6,881 nt of DNA from an uncultured Eubacteriales bacterium (GTDB lineage Bacteria > Bacillota > Clostridia > UMGS1883 > UMGS1540): the NCBI GenBank assembly GCA_900552775.1, contig USAP01000086.1, positions 1 through 6,881 of the forward strand, written 5' to 3'. The notes beneath the pieces were generated by a model that ran no database searches, was not told the origin of the DNA, and worked only from the letters and a program-made list of their open reading frames with translations. The number at the start of each line of letters is the position of its first letter. The stretch's first letter is position 1. A program made the translations under genes and the position numbers. Below, piece by piece: positions 6,088-6,881 of this stretch.

Positions 6088-6120
6088 AAAAAACGGCGCT
6101 GCAAAAAGCAGCGTCGTTTT
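6088..6120. terminator. Bidirectional intrinsic terminator between convergent genes
   Basis: AAAACGGCGCTGC (6090-6102) pairs with GCAGCGTCGTTTT (6108-6120) over 13 pairs with one G-U, around an AAAAA loop. On the plus strand the stem ends in TTTT followed by ATTATA; on the minus strand the six A at 6088-6093 give a U6 run. It lies between the CBS gene on the plus strand and the DUF2752 gene on the minus strand and can serve both. Confidence 0.9.
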
Positions 6121-6121
6121 A

Positions 6122-6457
6122 TTATACATATAAAAGGCTGTAAATATAATAAATAAAGTTTATCAAAAGAAAAGAAACAGCCAAAATATCGCACACTTTG
6201 TTTGCACGAAAGACTTTCCTGTGTATAAGCCAAAGTACAGAAAACAGACACGGCACGGCAAAGGGGTTGTATTTAAAATACATAGTAATATTTCCGCGCA
6301 AAAGGGAAATGATTGCTCTTGTCATGCCGCACGTCGGACATTTTATACCGAAAAGGGCTTTTATAGGGCACGTGATATCAAGAAACCGGCACATCAGAAA
6401 ATACAATGTGCCGGCCGCAAGAATCAAAAAATGTTTTTTGATAATGGTTCTTTTCAA
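6122..6457 (-). CDS. DUF2752 family membrane protein
   Basis: A 111-residue membrane protein of the DUF2752 family, whose function is unknown. The family core is clear: CPIKALFGIKCPTCGMTRAI (30-49), with Cys30, Cys40 and Cys43, followed by SLLRGN (51-56) and the NPFAVP motif (64-69). Hydrophobic segments lie at about 9-25, 66-79 and 89-109, giving three likely membrane spans. The start is TTG at 6457, directly after the TGA stop of the TM2 gene (TGATTG). There is no good SD, so translation probably depends on coupling to the upstream gene. The conserved Cys pattern could bind metal or form disulfides; this is not shown. It ends in TAA two bases beyond the terminator stem. Confidence 0.88.
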   Translation of the reverse strand: MKRTIIKKHFLILAAGTLYFLMCRFLDITCPIKALFGIKCPTCGMTRAIISLLRGNITMYFKYNPFAVPCLFSVLWLIHRKVFRANKVCDILAVSFLLINFIYYIYSLLYV

Positions 6458-6793
6458 TCAGACAAGAGACATAAACTTGTTGAAGTTTAATTCCTTTGCT
6501 TTTTTCTGAATTGTAAACCAATCGATTATGGTTAAAATTCCGCAGCATCCTGCTGTGAGAAGCTTTAAAATACCCATTCCGGTATCGCCTATCATAAAGC
6601 GATCAATACCGAGCGTTCCCAAAAAGATTGATACGAGCAGGATAGTTGTAGGATCCTTAAACTCAGCCGTGGAAATAAGCGAAAACTTTTCTTCGGTGAT
6701 TGAGTTTAATCTTTCCCTGATAAGTACCATTTTTTCTTCGGGGAAATACTTCTGATTAGTCATGATAAACATGTCGATTCTTTGCTGATCCAT
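6458..6793 (-). CDS. TM2 domain-containing protein
   Basis: A 111-residue protein with a C-terminal TM2 domain, a short pair of membrane helices joined by a tight turn. The soluble N-terminal part (MDQQRIDMFIMTNQKYFPEE onward, 1-45) is typical of the bacterial TM2 proteins that begin this way. The domain begins near DPTTILLVS (47) and carries the family pattern FLGTLGIDRFMIGDTGMGI (57-75), then LLTAGCCGILTIIDWF (78-93). The DRF motif is close to the DRFY consensus. ATG 6793 is chosen because GGGTG (6804-6800) lies 6 bases upstream and the family usually starts at this Met; GTG at 6802 would add three residues and lacks an SD. It is the first gene of the leftward unit, with DUF2752 joined directly after it. 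The molecular role is unknown. Confidence 0.88.
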   Translation of the reverse strand: MDQQRIDMFIMTNQKYFPEEKMVLIRERLNSITEEKFSLISTAEFKDPTTILLVSIFLGTLGIDRFMIGDTGMGILKLLTAGCCGILTIIDWFTIQKKAKELNFNKFMSLV

Positions 6794-6843
6794 ATAAAAC
6801 ACCCAATTCTTTATGTATTTGGCAAGTATATCACCATAACTAT

Positions 6844-6872
6844 ATTATATTGGAAAAACAAAATTATGTCAA
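6844..6872 (-). promoter_or_regulatory. Perfect-consensus sigma-A promoter for TM2-DUF2752
   Basis: Read on the minus strand, TTGACA (6872-6867), a 17-base spacer and TATAAT (6849-6844) match the sigma-A consensus at all twelve positions. Initiation would be near 6837, giving a 5' leader of about 44 bases before ATG 6793. No operator-like repeat is obvious around it, so strong constitutive transcription is likely. Confidence 0.88.
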
Positions 6873-6881
6873 GAAAAATTT

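Noticed and set aside
1..6881. CRISPR arrays, tRNA or rRNA genes, insertion sequences, phage or defence genes.
   Set aside because: No spaced repeats, cloverleaf sequences, transposase motifs or terminal inverted repeats were seen on either strand; the window is tightly filled with housekeeping-type genes.

Overview
This window is the end of an assembled bacterial contig carrying mostly conserved housekeeping genes. Purine-rich Shine-Dalgarno (SD) sites, TTG starts, near-consensus sigma-A promoters, TGA used as stop, and the gene families (MetA, MetK, YrrC-type RecD2, ComF, YhcV-like CBS protein, TM2/DUF2752 pair) all point to a Gram-positive Firmicute, most likely a Clostridia member of an animal-gut type community. 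The lineage is an inference from family resemblance, not a search.

Layout. Bases 1-73 are not biological: a poly-T run followed by the complete 58-base Illumina TruSeq universal (P5) adapter was assembled onto the contig end. It cuts into metA, so only the C-terminal third of homoserine O-acyltransferase is present. A sigma-A promoter then drives a small polytopic membrane protein (COG2426 / Sm_multidrug_ex) and metK (S-adenosylmethionine synthetase) 28 bases after it. A strong hairpin covers the SD of a small unrecognised membrane-anchored protein, which is followed almost without gap by recD2 (SF1B helicase) and then comF (phosphoribosyltransferase-like competence protein). A 172-base leader with a possible promoter and a long, nearly perfect hairpin precedes a two-CBS-domain protein. 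Two more small hairpins and a bidirectional terminator end this rightward series. Facing it is a leftward two-gene unit (TM2-domain protein, then DUF2752 protein) driven by a perfect TTGACA-N17-TATAAT promoter at the right edge.

How they work together. MetA and MetK are two steps of one route (homoserine activation towards methionine; methionine to SAM), although a promoter separates them and no SAM riboswitch can fit between. RecD2 and ComF both act on DNA (helicase in replication/repair; uptake of transforming DNA), but no competence pilus or comEA/comEC gene is visible. TM2 and DUF2752 form a tight bicistron of unknown function.

No clearly new multi-gene system was found. The points most worth checking are the SD-masking hairpin and small protein ahead of recD2, the long hairpin ahead of the CBS gene, and the adapter contamination.
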